64,000 nt of DNA from Stenotrophomonas sp. SY1. Its GTDB lineage: Bacteria; Pseudomonadota; Gammaproteobacteria; Xanthomonadales; Xanthomonadaceae. The stretch is from assembly GCF_021202945.1 (NCBI RefSeq), contig NZ_JAJOYR010000002.1:227767-291766 (forward strand), given 5' to 3'. The notes under the pieces are model-generated. The model had not been told where the DNA came from, searched no databases, and was given only the letters and a program-made list of their open reading frames with translations. This document shows positions 1-9,330 of this stretch, one piece after another; the first letter of the stretch is position 1, and every line of letters starts with the position of its first letter. A program made the position numbers and the translations under genes.

Positions 1-1
1 C

Positions 2-1333
2 AATGGCAGTGTGCCGTACGATCCTTCCACCGAATCCGGGCTGGTGATGTCCGGCCAGTACCGCGCGGCGGATTCGGATTTCTATTCCGGCCAGGCCGAC
101 CTGGGTGCGGCCCGCCTGTTCGAAACCGCCCTGGGAACGCACGACGTCAATGTCGGCGTCTATACCTCGTTCTATGGCAGCACCTCGTTCAACGTGTACC
201 AGGACATGCTGCTGCAGGTCCACGACCAGCCCCAGCTGCTGGACCTGGTGGCCTATGACGCCAATGGCAACCCGCTGGGGTACGTCACCGACAACGGCAT
301 CCTGCGCAGCGCCACCACACTCAACCGCGGCGAAGTCGATGCCCGCATGTTCGCGGTCTACGCCAACGACACCTGGTCGGTGACCGAACGGCTGAAACTC
401 GATGCCGGCATCCGCCACGAGCGCTACCGCTACGAGGGCTACGCCGAGCAGACCACGCAGGCCAACATGGGGGATGCGAGTACCCTGGCCGACGACGCAA
501 CCCGGAGCTTCACCGGCACCGTCCAGCATCACACGCTGGACCCGCACGCGACCAACTGGACACTCGGGGCCAACTACGACCTCAGCTCCACCGTGGGTGC
601 GTACGCACGCATCTCGCACATGGAAGTGGTGCCGAACTCGTCGGTGGCACGCAGCATCGACGCCACCATCGTGACCACCAAGCTGGACCAGTACGAGCTG
701 GGACTGAAGGCCGCCTTTGGCCGCTCCTATCTCTACCTGACGGCGTTCTACACCAAGTTCGATCCGCTCAATGCCTCCTTCACTGCCTACAACCCCAGCA
801 CCGGCCGCAACGACCAGTCGGTCCCGTTCATCGGCACCGCCGTATCCAAGGGCGTGGAGGTGGACGGCATGTTCCACGCTAGCGACTGGTTCAGCGTGTC
901 CGGCGCAATCACCGTCAGCGACCCGCAATACAAGGATCTGCAGAACGACTCCGGTGCCGACCCCTCCGCGGTGAACGGCATGCAGATCGTTCGCGAGCCC
1001 AAGCTGTACGGCAACCTGCGCCCAAGCTTCAGCTACGCCCGTGGCCAGGACCAGTTTGAAACGTGGCTGCGCTACGACTTCGTGGGCAAGTCCTATGTCG
1101 ATCTGTTCAACCAGACCGCATTGCCGGCCTACCAGACCCTGGGCATGGGAGTGTCGTGGAAACGCGGCGCCTGGGGCGTGCAACTGGTCGGCGACAACCT
1201 GACCAACGAGAAGGGACTGACCGAAGGCAACACCCGCACCGACATCCTGGACGGACAAGGCACGGCGGAGGCGATCTACGGGCGGCCCCTGTTCGGCCGC
1301 AATTTCCGCCTGACGATCAGCAGGAGCTGGTGA
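2..1333 (+). CDS. TonB-dependent receptor, C-terminal part (5' end outside window)
   Basis: Outer-membrane active-transport receptor; only the beta-barrel part is present. The reading frame is open to the window edge, so the GTG at 11 is probably internal and the plug domain lies upstream. The roughly 440 visible residues show alternating amphipathic strands rich in aromatic residues (YLYLTAFYTKFDPLNASF, GVEVDGMFHASDWFSVSGA), a late barrel segment with GDNLTNEKG and an aromatic last residue (RSW), all usual for this family. The substrate cannot be read from the barrel. A metallophosphoesterase gene follows 200 bp downstream on the same strand, which could mean a phosphorylated ligand, but this is only a neighbour argument. 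Confidence 0.85.
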   Translation, partial: NGSVPYDPSTESGLVMSGQYRAADSDFYSGQADLGAARLFETALGTHDVNVGVYTSFYGSTSFNVYQDMLLQVHDQPQLLDLVAYDANGNPLGYVTDNGILRSATTLNRGEVDARMFAVYANDTWSVTERLKLDAGIRHERYRYEGYAEQTTQANMGDASTLADDATRSFTGTVQHHTLDPHATNWTLGANYDLSSTVGAYARISHMEVVPNSSVARSIDATIVTTKLDQYELGLKAAFGRSYLYLTAFYTKFDPLNASFTAYNPSTGRNDQSVPFIGTAVSKGVEVDGMFHASDWFSVSGAITVSDPQYKDLQNDSGADPSAVNGMQIVREPKLYGNLRPSFSYARGQDQFETWLRYDFVGKSYVDLFNQTALPAYQTLGMGVSWKRGAWGVQLVGDNLTNEKGLTEGNTRTDILDGQGTAEAIYGRPLFGRNFRLTISRSW

Positions 1334-1401
1334 TACGCCGCTACCTGCCGGGATGCGGCATCACGCCGCCGGCAGGGAATGTGCGTCCTTCGCCGGCCAC
1401 C

Positions 1402-1430
1402 GCCAAGGACCGCATCCGTGCGGCCTTGGC
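1402..1430 (+). terminator. Possible terminator hairpin after TonB receptor
   Basis: Nested inverted repeat 70 bp after the receptor stop: outer arms GCCAAGG/CCTTGGC and inner arms CCGCA/TGCGG around TCCG. There is no T-run; a run of ten C follows at 1443-1452. It could be a terminator or only a stable 3' hairpin. Confidence 0.4.
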
Positions 1431-1533
1431 GATGCGGCGGTTCCCCCCCCCCGGCCCAGCGCCAGGTTGCGGTGGCTGAGGCCGACCATCGGCACATGCC
1501 GTACGACATGACGACGGCATAAGCTCGGGCGCG

Positions 1534-2676
1534 ATGTCCTCCGCATCCGTCACCCGCTCCCTGCCGATGTCCCTGCTCCGTACCGCCATCCTGCTCCTGT
1601 GCCTGTTCCCGATGATCGCGGCGGCCGCCGAACCGGTGCTGCCTGCCGAACACGTCGATGCCGATGGGCCCTACGTGTTCCGCAGCGGCAAGCGGCTGCA
1701 GGCGCACTGGATCTGCGATGACCACGTGGTCTCGCGCACGCTGCGGCAACGCACCAGCGGCGAGCGGCTGCCACCGCAGTGCGGCTACCCTCATCCCCTG
1801 CGCCTGACCGCACCGGCCGCTTCGGCGGCTGCCGTACTGCCCGCGGTGCCACGCATCGTGGCGGTCTCCGACATTCATGGCCAATACGGCCTGCTGGTCC
1901 GCCTGCTGCGCGCACACCATGTGATTGATGCGCAGGACCGCTGGTCGCTGGGCCGCGACACGCTGGTGATCGCCGGCGATGTGTTCGACCGTGGCCCGCA
2001 GGTGACCGAAGCCTTCTGGCTTCTTTACAGCCTGCAGCAGCAGGCCGCCGACGCTGGCGGCGCGGTGCATTTCGTCCTTGGCAACCACGAAACGATGGTG
2101 CTTTACGACGACCTGCGTTACGTCAATCCCAAGTACCTGCGCAGTGCCCAGCTGTTGGGCCGCAGCTACCCCGACCTGTACGGTGCCGATTCGGTGATCG
2201 GCCAATGGCTGCGTACCCGGCCGGTCCTGCTGCGCATCGGCGACACCCTGTTCCTGCACGGCGGCATCTCGCCCGAAGCCGTTCCGCTGGCACTGGCGCC
2301 GGCGGCCACCAATGCGGCGTACCAGGCATCACTGGGCCGCCCCAAGGCAGAGGTCAAGGCCGACCCGGCAACCGCACCGCTGTACGACGGCAAGACCAGC
2401 CCGATCTGGTACCGCGGCTATTTCGATGGCCGGTTGGACACCCCTGCCGTGCAGGCACTGCTCGACCAGCTCGGCCTGCGCCGGATCGTGGTCGGCCACA
2501 CCTCGATGCCGCATGTCAGCAGCTTCCACGACGGGCGCGTGATCGCCATCGACAGCAGCATCAAAGAAGGCCAGAGCGGGGAGCTGCTGTTCATCGAAGA
2601 CGGCCAGCTCAGCCGTGGCCTGCTCGACGGCTCCCGGGTTCCGCTGGCCGCAGGTGTCATCGACGCAGCGGACTGA
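1534..2676 (+). CDS. Secreted calcineurin-like metallophosphoesterase
   Basis: Predicted periplasmic phosphoesterase of 380 aa. The N-terminus has a hydrophobic signal segment ending near AIAAAAEP; the ATG at 1567 (MSLLRTAILL) is an equally plausible start. All metal-binding blocks of the calcineurin-like fold are visible in order: SDIHG (D113, H115), GDVFDRG (D149), GNHE (N184-E186) and VVGHTS near residue 320. These ligands normally hold two metals that activate water for phosphate-ester hydrolysis. The substrate is unknown; relatives in this group are loosely similar to Ser/Thr phosphatases and diadenosine tetraphosphatases. It follows a TonB receptor on the same strand. Confidence 0.85.
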   Translation: MSSASVTRSLPMSLLRTAILLLCLFPMIAAAAEPVLPAEHVDADGPYVFRSGKRLQAHWICDDHVVSRTLRQRTSGERLPPQCGYPHPLRLTAPAASAAAVLPAVPRIVAVSDIHGQYGLLVRLLRAHHVIDAQDRWSLGRDTLVIAGDVFDRGPQVTEAFWLLYSLQQQAADAGGAVHFVLGNHETMVLYDDLRYVNPKYLRSAQLLGRSYPDLYGADSVIGQWLRTRPVLLRIGDTLFLHGGISPEAVPLALAPAATNAAYQASLGRPKAEVKADPATAPLYDGKTSPIWYRGYFDGRLDTPAVQALLDQLGLRRIVVGHTSMPHVSSFHDGRVIAIDSSIKEGQSGELLFIEDGQLSRGLLDGSRVPLAAGVIDAAD

Positions 2677-2999
2677 ATCCGCTGCCGCAAGCGTCGCAAT
2701 TTGCGACAGCACCCCGGACCGGCACCCGGGGGACTGCCGCCACTTATCACCCTTCCTCACACTGGCGAACATCAATCACAGCGGCGGCAGCACTACCTCT
2801 GTGCCGATAACGGCCGCGCGCGCGGTTTTCGTGATTTTCATGGGGCGATTCACGCTTCCATCATCACTTTTCGGACAACGTTACCCGGTCGCATCGCCGC
2901 GCCTCAGGAACCACGTGGCGATGCCTGAAATGCAGATGCAGACATCGTGTCCGGACACGCGCCGGCTGCGTGTGGTGCGTTTTATTCATGGAACGGGCG
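2677..2999. other. Intergenic gap without a recognisable gene
   Basis: 323 bp between the phosphoesterase and the porin. No convincing coding frame. It contains a short GC-rich inverted repeat (around 2711-2735) and a lower-GC stretch near 2825-2880, which may hold the porin promoter. No known operator was recognised. Confidence 0.5.
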
Positions 3000-4445
3000 A
3001 TGAAACCACAAACCCTCGCTATCGCGTTATCCCTGGCACTGGCACCTGGATGGGCCCGCGCGCAGGACTCGGTGGCCACGCTGCGCCAGGAAATCACCCA
3101 GGCGCAGAACCATCTGCAGGCATTGACCGAACGACTCAACGCACTGGAACGCGAACAGGGCCGCACTCCGCCATCAGCTACACAGGCAGCTGCACCGGCA
3201 GCGTCGGCGCAGCCGGCCCCAGCACATGTCGCGACGCAGGCCACCACGCAACCGCAGTCATCACCGGCGTCCTCGACCACCCAATCGGTTCTCCCTCCCC
3301 GCGATTCGGTGGCTGATCCTTCCATCGCTGCATCACGACCGGACAACGCGCCCTCGCCCACCGATCCGGAACTGAAAGGCTTCTTCGCCATCCCCGGCAC
3401 CGAAACCATGATCCGCCTTGGCGGCTACGCCAAGCTCGATGCGATCGCCGACAACCGTGCCGCAGGTGACAAGGAACAGTTCGTGACCTCCAGCATCCCG
3501 GTCGGCAGTCCGCATCGGGATGTCTCCGAGTTCGCCATGCACGCCAAGCAGACCCGCTTCAGCTTTGAAGCACGGCGGCCAACGACCCACGGCAACCTGC
3601 GCTTCTACATGGAGAACGACTTCTTCGGCAGCAGCGACAGCTATCAGTACCGCCTGCGCCACGCCTACGGCCAACTGGGCAACACCTACGCCGGCTACGG
3701 CTACTCCACCTTCATGGATGCCGACTCGCTGCCAGACACGCTGGATTTCGCCGGCCCCGGCGCTGCCGGTTACCTGTTGGTGGCCGGTATCCATCACAGC
3801 TTCGCACTGGGCAAGGGCAACAGCCTGACCATCGCTGCCGAAGACCCGGATTCGCAACTGGCCAACACCGGCGATTCGGACATCAGCACCGAGCACCTAC
3901 CCGATATCAGCCTGGTGGCGCGCATGGAGCGCAGCTGGGGCCATCTGCAACTGGGCGCAGTGGCACGCAGCCTGGGCTATGACGGTGACGGTCGCAGCGA
4001 CCGCACTTTTGGCGGCGGCGCGCAGTTCAGTGGTTCGTACGCGGTGGCCGAACGCGACCTGTTGTTGTTCGGGCTGGTTGGCGGCAAGGGCATCGGCCGT
4101 TACACCGCCGATCTCACCGGTTCCGGGCTGGATGCGGCCATCGACGTCAACGGCGAACTCAAGGCCTTGCCCCTGTACGGCGGATTCTTCGGCTACACCC
4201 ACTACTGGTCGGAGATGTGGCGCTCCAACCTGATCTACGGCGAGTTGCATGTGGACGATGCCAATGCACTGGCCAGCGATGCGTTCCGACGCAGCCGCTA
4301 TGGCGCATTGAACCTTATCTGGAGCCCCGCGCCCTCATGGACGATGGGCATGGAAGTGCTCTACGGCCAACAGGAACTCCAGGATGGCCGCAGCGCGGAT
4401 GCGTTGCGGCTGCAGGGCAGCCTCCAGTACAGCTTCATCAAGTAA
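3000..4445 (+). CDS. DcaP-like outer-membrane porin
   Basis: Probable trimeric outer-membrane porin of the DcaP family, 481 aa from the ATG at 3000 (MKPQTLAIALSLALAPGWARA, a clean signal peptide). An N-terminal coiled-coil segment (ATLRQEITQAQNHLQALTE) and a Pro/Ala-rich linker precede the barrel, which begins near MIRLGGYAKLDAIAD. That coiled-coil plus RLGGYxKLD arrangement is typical of DcaP-like proteins. The last residues (LQYSFIK) are one strand long but lack the usual terminal Phe. Family members pass organic anions; no substrate can be assigned here. The upstream ATGs at 2970 and 2988 would precede the signal peptide and were not chosen. Confidence 0.8.
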   Translation: MKPQTLAIALSLALAPGWARAQDSVATLRQEITQAQNHLQALTERLNALEREQGRTPPSATQAAAPAASAQPAPAHVATQATTQPQSSPASSTTQSVLPPRDSVADPSIAASRPDNAPSPTDPELKGFFAIPGTETMIRLGGYAKLDAIADNRAAGDKEQFVTSSIPVGSPHRDVSEFAMHAKQTRFSFEARRPTTHGNLRFYMENDFFGSSDSYQYRLRHAYGQLGNTYAGYGYSTFMDADSLPDTLDFAGPGAAGYLLVAGIHHSFALGKGNSLTIAAEDPDSQLANTGDSDISTEHLPDISLVARMERSWGHLQLGAVARSLGYDGDGRSDRTFGGGAQFSGSYAVAERDLLLFGLVGGKGIGRYTADLTGSGLDAAIDVNGELKALPLYGGFFGYTHYWSEMWRSNLIYGELHVDDANALASDAFRRSRYGALNLIWSPAPSWTMGMEVLYGQQELQDGRSADALRLQGSLQYSFIK

Positions 4446-4547
4446 CCCAATGCCCCGCCGTTGCAGCACGACACGCAACGGCAGAGGCACAGGCAACGTG
4501 TTTTTCCCTCGACGATGCACCGGCGCTGCCGGTGACAGGAGACTTCC

Positions 4548-5897
4548 ATGGCAGGTCAAAAAAAAATCGGTGTAGTCGGAGCCACCTTCCTGGTGGCCGG
4601 CAACATGATGGGATCAGGCGTGTTCCTGCTACCGTCCAGTCTGGCAAAGATCGGTACCGCTTCGATCTGGGGCTGGCTGATCACCACCGCCGGCGCGCTG
4701 CTGCTGGCATTCGTATTCGCCAAGCTCGGCAAGCTCGCGCCCCAGGCCGGTGGCCCCTACGCCTATGCACGTGACTGGTTCGGCCCGTACATGGGCTTCC
4801 AGACCAACACCATTTACTGGTTTGCCAACTGGATCGGCAATGTCGCCATTCCGATCGCGGCAGTTGGCTACTTCAGCTACTTCTTCCCGATCCTGTCCGA
4901 CCCGTTGCCACGCTGCATCGCGGTGCTGGCGCTGGTGTGGGCATTGAGCTTCGCCAACGTGATCGGCCCGTCGTTCGTCAGCCGGGTGCAGACGGTGACC
5001 ACCAGCTTCGCGCTGATCCCGATCCTGGGCATCGCCATCTTCGGCTGGTTCTTCTTTGACCCGGCCATCTTCAAGGGCGCGTACAACGTGTCGGGCGAAT
5101 CCAACTTCGGTGCAGTATCCAGTGCCGCAGCATTGACGCTGTGGGCCTTCATCGGCGTGGAATCGGCATCGGTGACCGCCGGCGTGGTGGAGAACCCGGA
5201 GAAGAACGTGGCACGCGCCACGCTGGCCGGCGTATTCCTGGCGGCGGTTGCCTACATCGCCAGTTCGTCGGTGATCATGGGCATGGTGCCCAACGCGGAC
5301 CTGCAGGTCTCCGATGCGCCGTTCGCACTGGCAGCTGCCAACGCGGTCGGTGGCTGGGGCGGCGCGCTGGTCAGCCTGTGTGCCTTCATCGGTGCGGCCG
5401 GCTCGCTGGGCGGCTGGATCCTGCTGACCGCACAGAGCGCCAAGGCAGCTTCCGATGACGGCCTGTTCCCGAGCATCTTCAGCAAGATCAATGACAACGA
5501 AGTGCCGGTGAAGGGCGTACTGATCGTCGCGGTGCTGATGACCCTGGCGGTGTTGATCACGTCCACCTCGGAAACCGCCTCGGCACAGTTCGACGTCATC
5601 ACCTCGGCAGCGGTCGTGCTGACCCTTCTGCCTTACATCTATTCGTGCGTGGCCTGCTACTTCGTGGTGGAACGCTCGCACACGCTGGTGCATACCGGTG
5701 CTTTCTGGTTCCTGACCAGCATCACCGTCGTTTACTGCCTGTGGGCCATCTTTGGTTCGTCCGGCAGCATCGTCCAGTACGCCTTCCTGTTCGTACTGTT
5801 CATCACTGTCTTCTATCCGTTCTTTAGTGACGAACGCCGCAAGCAGCGCCTTGCCAAGATCACTCCGGCCGGCACGTCGCGTGCCGCCACGAACTGA
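4548..5897 (+). CDS. adiC: AdiC-like amino acid/amine antiporter (APC family)
   Basis: Inner-membrane exchanger of 449 aa with about 12 membrane segments, expected to swap external amino acid for the internal decarboxylation product. It tracks E. coli AdiC: GNMMGSGVFLLP in TM1, [20 protein letters not shown] in TM3, ALTLWAFIGVESASVTAG in TM6 with the gating Glu, and SLGGWILLTAQSAKAASDDG in TM8 with the substrate-stacking Trp. A strong ribosome site (AGGAGA) lies before the ATG. It sits 30 bp upstream of the decarboxylase, forming the classical antiporter-decarboxylase pair for acid resistance. Arginine/agmatine is the closest model; lysine/cadaverine is also possible. Confidence 0.87.
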   Translation: MAGQKKIGVVGATFLVAGNMMGSGVFLLPSSLAKIGTASIWGWLITTAGALLLAFVFAKLGKLAPQAGGPYAYARDWFGPYMGFQTNTIYWFANWIGNVAIPIAAVGYFSYFFPILSDPLPRCIAVLALVWALSFANVIGPSFVSRVQTVTTSFALIPILGIAIFGWFFFDPAIFKGAYNVSGESNFGAVSSAAALTLWAFIGVESASVTAGVVENPEKNVARATLAGVFLAAVAYIASSSVIMGMVPNADLQVSDAPFALAAANAVGGWGGALVSLCAFIGAAGSLGGWILLTAQSAKAASDDGLFPSIFSKINDNEVPVKGVLIVAVLMTLAVLITSTSETASAQFDVITSAAVVLTLLPYIYSCVACYFVVERSHTLVHTGAFWFLTSITVVYCLWAIFGSSGSIVQYAFLFVLFITVFYPFFSDERRKQRLAKITPAGTSRAATN

Positions 5898-5927
5898 ACC
5901 CCCGCTCGGTAGAAAAGGAACACAACC

Positions 5928-8219
5928 ATGTATTTCAAATCGCTTGATTACCCGCTGGTCATCATCGACGCCGACTACGATTCACCGCGCATCAATGGCA
6001 TCCTGATCCGCGCCCTGGCCGATGAGTTGCGCAAGAACGACCAGCGCGTGCTGTGCGGCCTGACCCTGGACGATGCCCGCGCCGGTGCGCGCACCTATGT
6101 CGCCGCCTCGGCGGTGCTGATCTCCATCGACGGCACCGAGGAGAGCGACGGCCAGTTCCAGCAGCTGCTCGCCTTCCTGCGTGAACAGAGCCAGCGTCGT
6201 GCGGACCTTCCGGTATTCCTGTACGGCGACCGCCGCACCATCGAAAAGGTACCGGCGAAACTGCTCCGGTACGTGCACGGCTACATCTTCCTGTTCGAGG
6301 ACACCAAGAGTTTCATCGCCCGTCAGGTGATGCGTGCGGCCGAAGACTACATGGCCAAGCTGCTGCCACCGTTCTTCAAGGCGCTGATCCACCATGCGGC
6401 CGAGTCGAACTACTCCTGGCATACGCCGGGCCATGCCGGCGGCGTGGCGTTCACCAAATCGCCGGTTGGCCGTGCGCTGCACCAGTTCTATGGCGAGAAC
6501 ACGCTGCGCAGCGATCTGTCGATCTCGGTCCCCGAACTGGGCTCGCTGCTTGACCACACCGGCCCGATCCGTGATGCCGAGGCCGAGGCGGCGCGCAATT
6601 TCGGTGCGGACCACACGTTCTTCGTCACCAATGGCACCTCGACCGCCAACAAGATCGTCTGGCACGGCACCGTGGCGCGCGGGGACATCGTGTTCGTGGA
6701 CCGCAATTGCCACAAGTCGCTGCTGCACGCACTGATCATGACCGGCGGCGTACCGGTGTACTTCACTCCCAGCCGCAATGCCCACGGCATCATCGGCCCG
6801 ATCAGCCTGGACCAGTTCTCCGAACAGGCGATGCAGAAGATGATCCAGGCCAACCCGTTGGCCAGCAAGGTTGCCAAGCCGGGCGTCAAGCCGCGCATCG
6901 CGGTGGTCACCAATTCCACCTATGACGGCCTGTGCTACAACGCCGAGAAGATTGCCGACAACCTCGGCACCGCGGTGGACTTCCTGCACTTCGACGAGGC
7001 GTGGTACGCCTACGCCGCCTTCCATCCGTTCTATGAGAACCACTACGGCATGGCCAAGGGCAAGCCGCGCGAACAGGATGCGATCATCTTCACCACCCAC
7101 TCCACGCACAAGTTGCTGGCCGCGTTCTCGCAGGCATCGATGATCCACGTGCGCAACGCCTCCACGCGCGAGCTGGATGCGGAGCGGTTCAACGAATCGT
7201 TCATGATGCACACCTCCACCAGCCCGCACTACGGCATCATCGCCGCCTGCGACGTGGCCTCGAAGATGATGGAAGGCGACGCGGGCAAGTCGCTGGTGCA
7301 GGAAATGCAGGACGAGGCGGTTGCCTTCCGCCGCGCCATGCTGCACGTCAGCGAAGACCTGGGCCGCGACGAATGGTGGTTCAAGGTCTGGCAGCCCGAT
7401 GGTGTGGAACGCACGCTCGCCAACGGCGGCACCGACGCCAAGCCGATGGTCGCCTCGCGCCCGGACTGGTACCTGCGCCCGGATGCACGCTGGCATGGTT
7501 TCGACAACCTTGCAGACGAGTACGTGCTGATCGATCCGATCAAGGTGACGCTGCTCACGCCCGGCCTGTCGATGGATGGCGAGATGGGCAAGCTTGGCAT
7601 CCCCGCTGCCGTGTTGAGCAAGTTCCTGTGGACGCGCGGCATCACCGTGGAGAAGACCAACCTGTACTCGGTGCTGTTCCTGTTCTCGATGGGCATCACC
7701 AAGGGCAAGTGGAGCACGCTGGTCACCGAGCTGATGGCGTTCAAGGACCTGTACGACAGCAATGCCCCGCTCAGCCACGCACTGCCCAGCCTGGTGGAAG
7801 ACCACCCCACGGCCTACGCCGACTGGGGCCTGCGTGACCTGTGCGAGGCGCTGCACGCCTTCAACAACGAGTTCCGCGTGGCCGAGGTGATGCGCGAGAT
7901 GTACGTGGACCTGCCCGAACCGGTGATGACCCCGGCCGAGGCCTACAACCATCTGGTGCAGGGTCAGATCGAACGCGTGGACATCGACCAGATCAGCGGC
8001 CGCGTGGCCGGCACGATGCTGGTGCCCTACCCGCCGGGCATCCCGACGATCATGCCGGGCGAACGCTTCGGCGCACAGGATGAACCCATCATCCAGTCGC
8101 TGCGCATCGCCCGTGAACAGAACGCACGCTTCCCCGGCTTCGAATCGGACGTGCACGGCCTGATCATCGACAACAGCGGAGACAAGCCGACCTACAAGGT
8201 GGAGGTGTTGAAGCTGTAA
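5928..8219 (+). CDS. PLP-dependent arginine/lysine/ornithine decarboxylase (AdiA/CadA family)
   Basis: Fold-type I inducible decarboxylase of 763 aa, close in length to AdiA (about 755) and longer than CadA (715). Domain order: N-terminal response-regulator-like wing domain (VIIDADYDSPRINGILIRAL), linker, PLP domain with HTPGHAGG and FDEAWYAY, and the Schiff-base Lys395 in THSTHKLLAAF, then the C-terminal domain with PYPPGIPTIMPGE. It consumes a cytosolic proton while removing CO2. Details such as GKWSTLVTELMAF and YADWGLRDL look AdiA-like, while KLLAAFSQASMIHV matches CadA. Stenotrophomonas maltophilia is classically lysine-decarboxylase positive, so substrate should be left open. Ribosome site AAAGGAA is 8 bases upstream. 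Confidence 0.92.
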   Translation: MYFKSLDYPLVIIDADYDSPRINGILIRALADELRKNDQRVLCGLTLDDARAGARTYVAASAVLISIDGTEESDGQFQQLLAFLREQSQRRADLPVFLYGDRRTIEKVPAKLLRYVHGYIFLFEDTKSFIARQVMRAAEDYMAKLLPPFFKALIHHAAESNYSWHTPGHAGGVAFTKSPVGRALHQFYGENTLRSDLSISVPELGSLLDHTGPIRDAEAEAARNFGADHTFFVTNGTSTANKIVWHGTVARGDIVFVDRNCHKSLLHALIMTGGVPVYFTPSRNAHGIIGPISLDQFSEQAMQKMIQANPLASKVAKPGVKPRIAVVTNSTYDGLCYNAEKIADNLGTAVDFLHFDEAWYAYAAFHPFYENHYGMAKGKPREQDAIIFTTHSTHKLLAAFSQASMIHVRNASTRELDAERFNESFMMHTSTSPHYGIIAACDVASKMMEGDAGKSLVQEMQDEAVAFRRAMLHVSEDLGRDEWWFKVWQPDGVERTLANGGTDAKPMVASRPDWYLRPDARWHGFDNLADEYVLIDPIKVTLLTPGLSMDGEMGKLGIPAAVLSKFLWTRGITVEKTNLYSVLFLFSMGITKGKWSTLVTELMAFKDLYDSNAPLSHALPSLVEDHPTAYADWGLRDLCEALHAFNNEFRVAEVMREMYVDLPEPVMTPAEAYNHLVQGQIERVDIDQISGRVAGTMLVPYPPGIPTIMPGERFGAQDEPIIQSLRIAREQNARFPGFESDVHGLIIDNSGDKPTYKVEVLKL

Positions 8220-8246
8220 GCACCGAAGCAGCACATGCTGGCTACT

Positions 8247-8400
8247 CCCTTCTCCCGTAAAACGGGAGAAGGTGCCCCGAAGGGGCGGATGAGGGGCTTT
8301 AACGCTTTTGACTTGAACCAGACCGCATGACCAACTGCAGAAGCAGAATCAGAAGCTCCCCTCACCCCAACCCCTCTCCCATGCACGGGAGAGGGGCTTT
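8247..8400. repeat. Two dispersed palindromic repeat units (CTTCTCCCG...CGGGAGAAG type)
   Basis: Unit 1 (8247-8300) has two hairpins: CCTTCTCCCG/CGGGAGAAGG and GCCCC/GGGGC, ending GATGAGGGGCTTT. Unit 2 (8358-8400) is a related copy with CCCCTCTCCC/GGGAGAGGGG. Related copies occur at 36511, 37008, 41440 and 56219. They lie between the decarboxylase and the CDF gene and may end transcription there. Confidence 0.75.
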
Positions 8401-8424
8401 GCATAAGGCTTCCCCGCACAACCA

Positions 8425-9330
8425 ATGACCAGTACCCGCCAGGAACAACGCGTGCTGCAATTGTCGATCGCCGCAACCGTTCTGGTTGCGGCGATCGGTT
8501 TCATTGGTGGCATGCTGGCGCGCTCGCAGGCCATCCTTTTCGACGGCATCTACAGCCTGGTGGACGTGGCCCTGACCCTGGTTGCGCTGGCGGTGCTGCG
8601 CCTGATGAGCACCGAACAGAGCCCGCGTTTCCAGTACGGCTTCTGGCACCTGGAACCGATGGTCGAAGCGCTCGGCGGTGCCATTCTCAGTCTTGCCTGC
8701 ATCTACGCCCTGGCCAACGCGGTCATCGGCTTCAGCAGCGGCGGACATGAAACCCGGCTGGGTCCCGGCCTGGCATGGGCGGCGCTGCTGGCGGTGGTGG
8801 ATCTGGCCATGGCGGTATGGATTGGACGCCATGCCCGCCGTCTGGAATCCGGACTGCTCGCACTGGACGCACGCGCCTGGCTGCTGACCGGCCTGATGAG
8901 CCTGGCCGTGGTGCTGTCGTTCGTGATCGCCTTCGCGTTGCGCGGCGGTGCGCACGAAGGCTGGATTCCCTATATGGACCCGCTGGTACTGGCCGGCATC
9001 AGTCTGGTGGCCCTGCCGGTCCCACTGCGTGCTGCATGGAAGGCCGCACGCGAAGTGCTGCAGGTCGCACCGGATGAACTGGACCGGCGCGTACAGGAAG
9101 TGATGAGCGAGTTCATTGCCGAGCATCGGTTCGAAGGCTTCACCAGCCATGTAGCCAAGATTGGCCGCATGCAGTTCATCGAGATCCATATCCTGACCCG
9201 CCCCGACGCCCAACTGGGCACCATCGGTGACGTCGACCGGCTGCGCGATGAGATCGCCACCCGCCTGGATGCACGCTCAGGCCGCTTCTGGCTGACCATC
9301 GATTTCACCTCCGACCCTGCCTGGACATGA
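8425..9330 (+). CDS. Cation diffusion facilitator family transporter
   Basis: Inner-membrane divalent metal exporter of the CDF family, 301 aa. The family signature is seen in TM2 as ILFDGIYSLVDVALTLVAL, with an Asp site repeated in TM5 (LLALDARAWLL). Six membrane segments precede a cytoplasmic C-terminal domain (EVLQVAPDELDRRVQEV...IEIHI). Metal specificity (Zn, Mn, Fe or other) cannot be read with confidence. The stop overlaps the start of the following AdiC-like gene by 4 bp (ATGA), so the two are translationally coupled, an unusual partner for an amino-acid antiporter. Confidence 0.85.
   Translation: MTSTRQEQRVLQLSIAATVLVAAIGFIGGMLARSQAILFDGIYSLVDVALTLVALAVLRLMSTEQSPRFQYGFWHLEPMVEALGGAILSLACIYALANAVIGFSSGGHETRLGPGLAWAALLAVVDLAMAVWIGRHARRLESGLLALDARAWLLTGLMSLAVVLSFVIAFALRGGAHEGWIPYMDPLVLAGISLVALPVPLRAAWKAAREVLQVAPDELDRRVQEVMSEFIAEHRFEGFTSHVAKIGRMQFIEIHILTRPDAQLGTIGDVDRLRDEIATRLDARSGRFWLTIDFTSDPAWT

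Noticed and set aside
1276..2259. Minus-strand frame of 327 codons across the phosphoesterase
   Set aside because: No motif; the plus strand carries all metallophosphoesterase blocks.
5982..8234. 750-codon open frame on the minus strand, opposite the decarboxylase
   Set aside because: Its translation is rich in His, Arg, Gln and Val without any domain, and it mirrors the codon pattern of the strong decarboxylase gene. A high-GC shadow.
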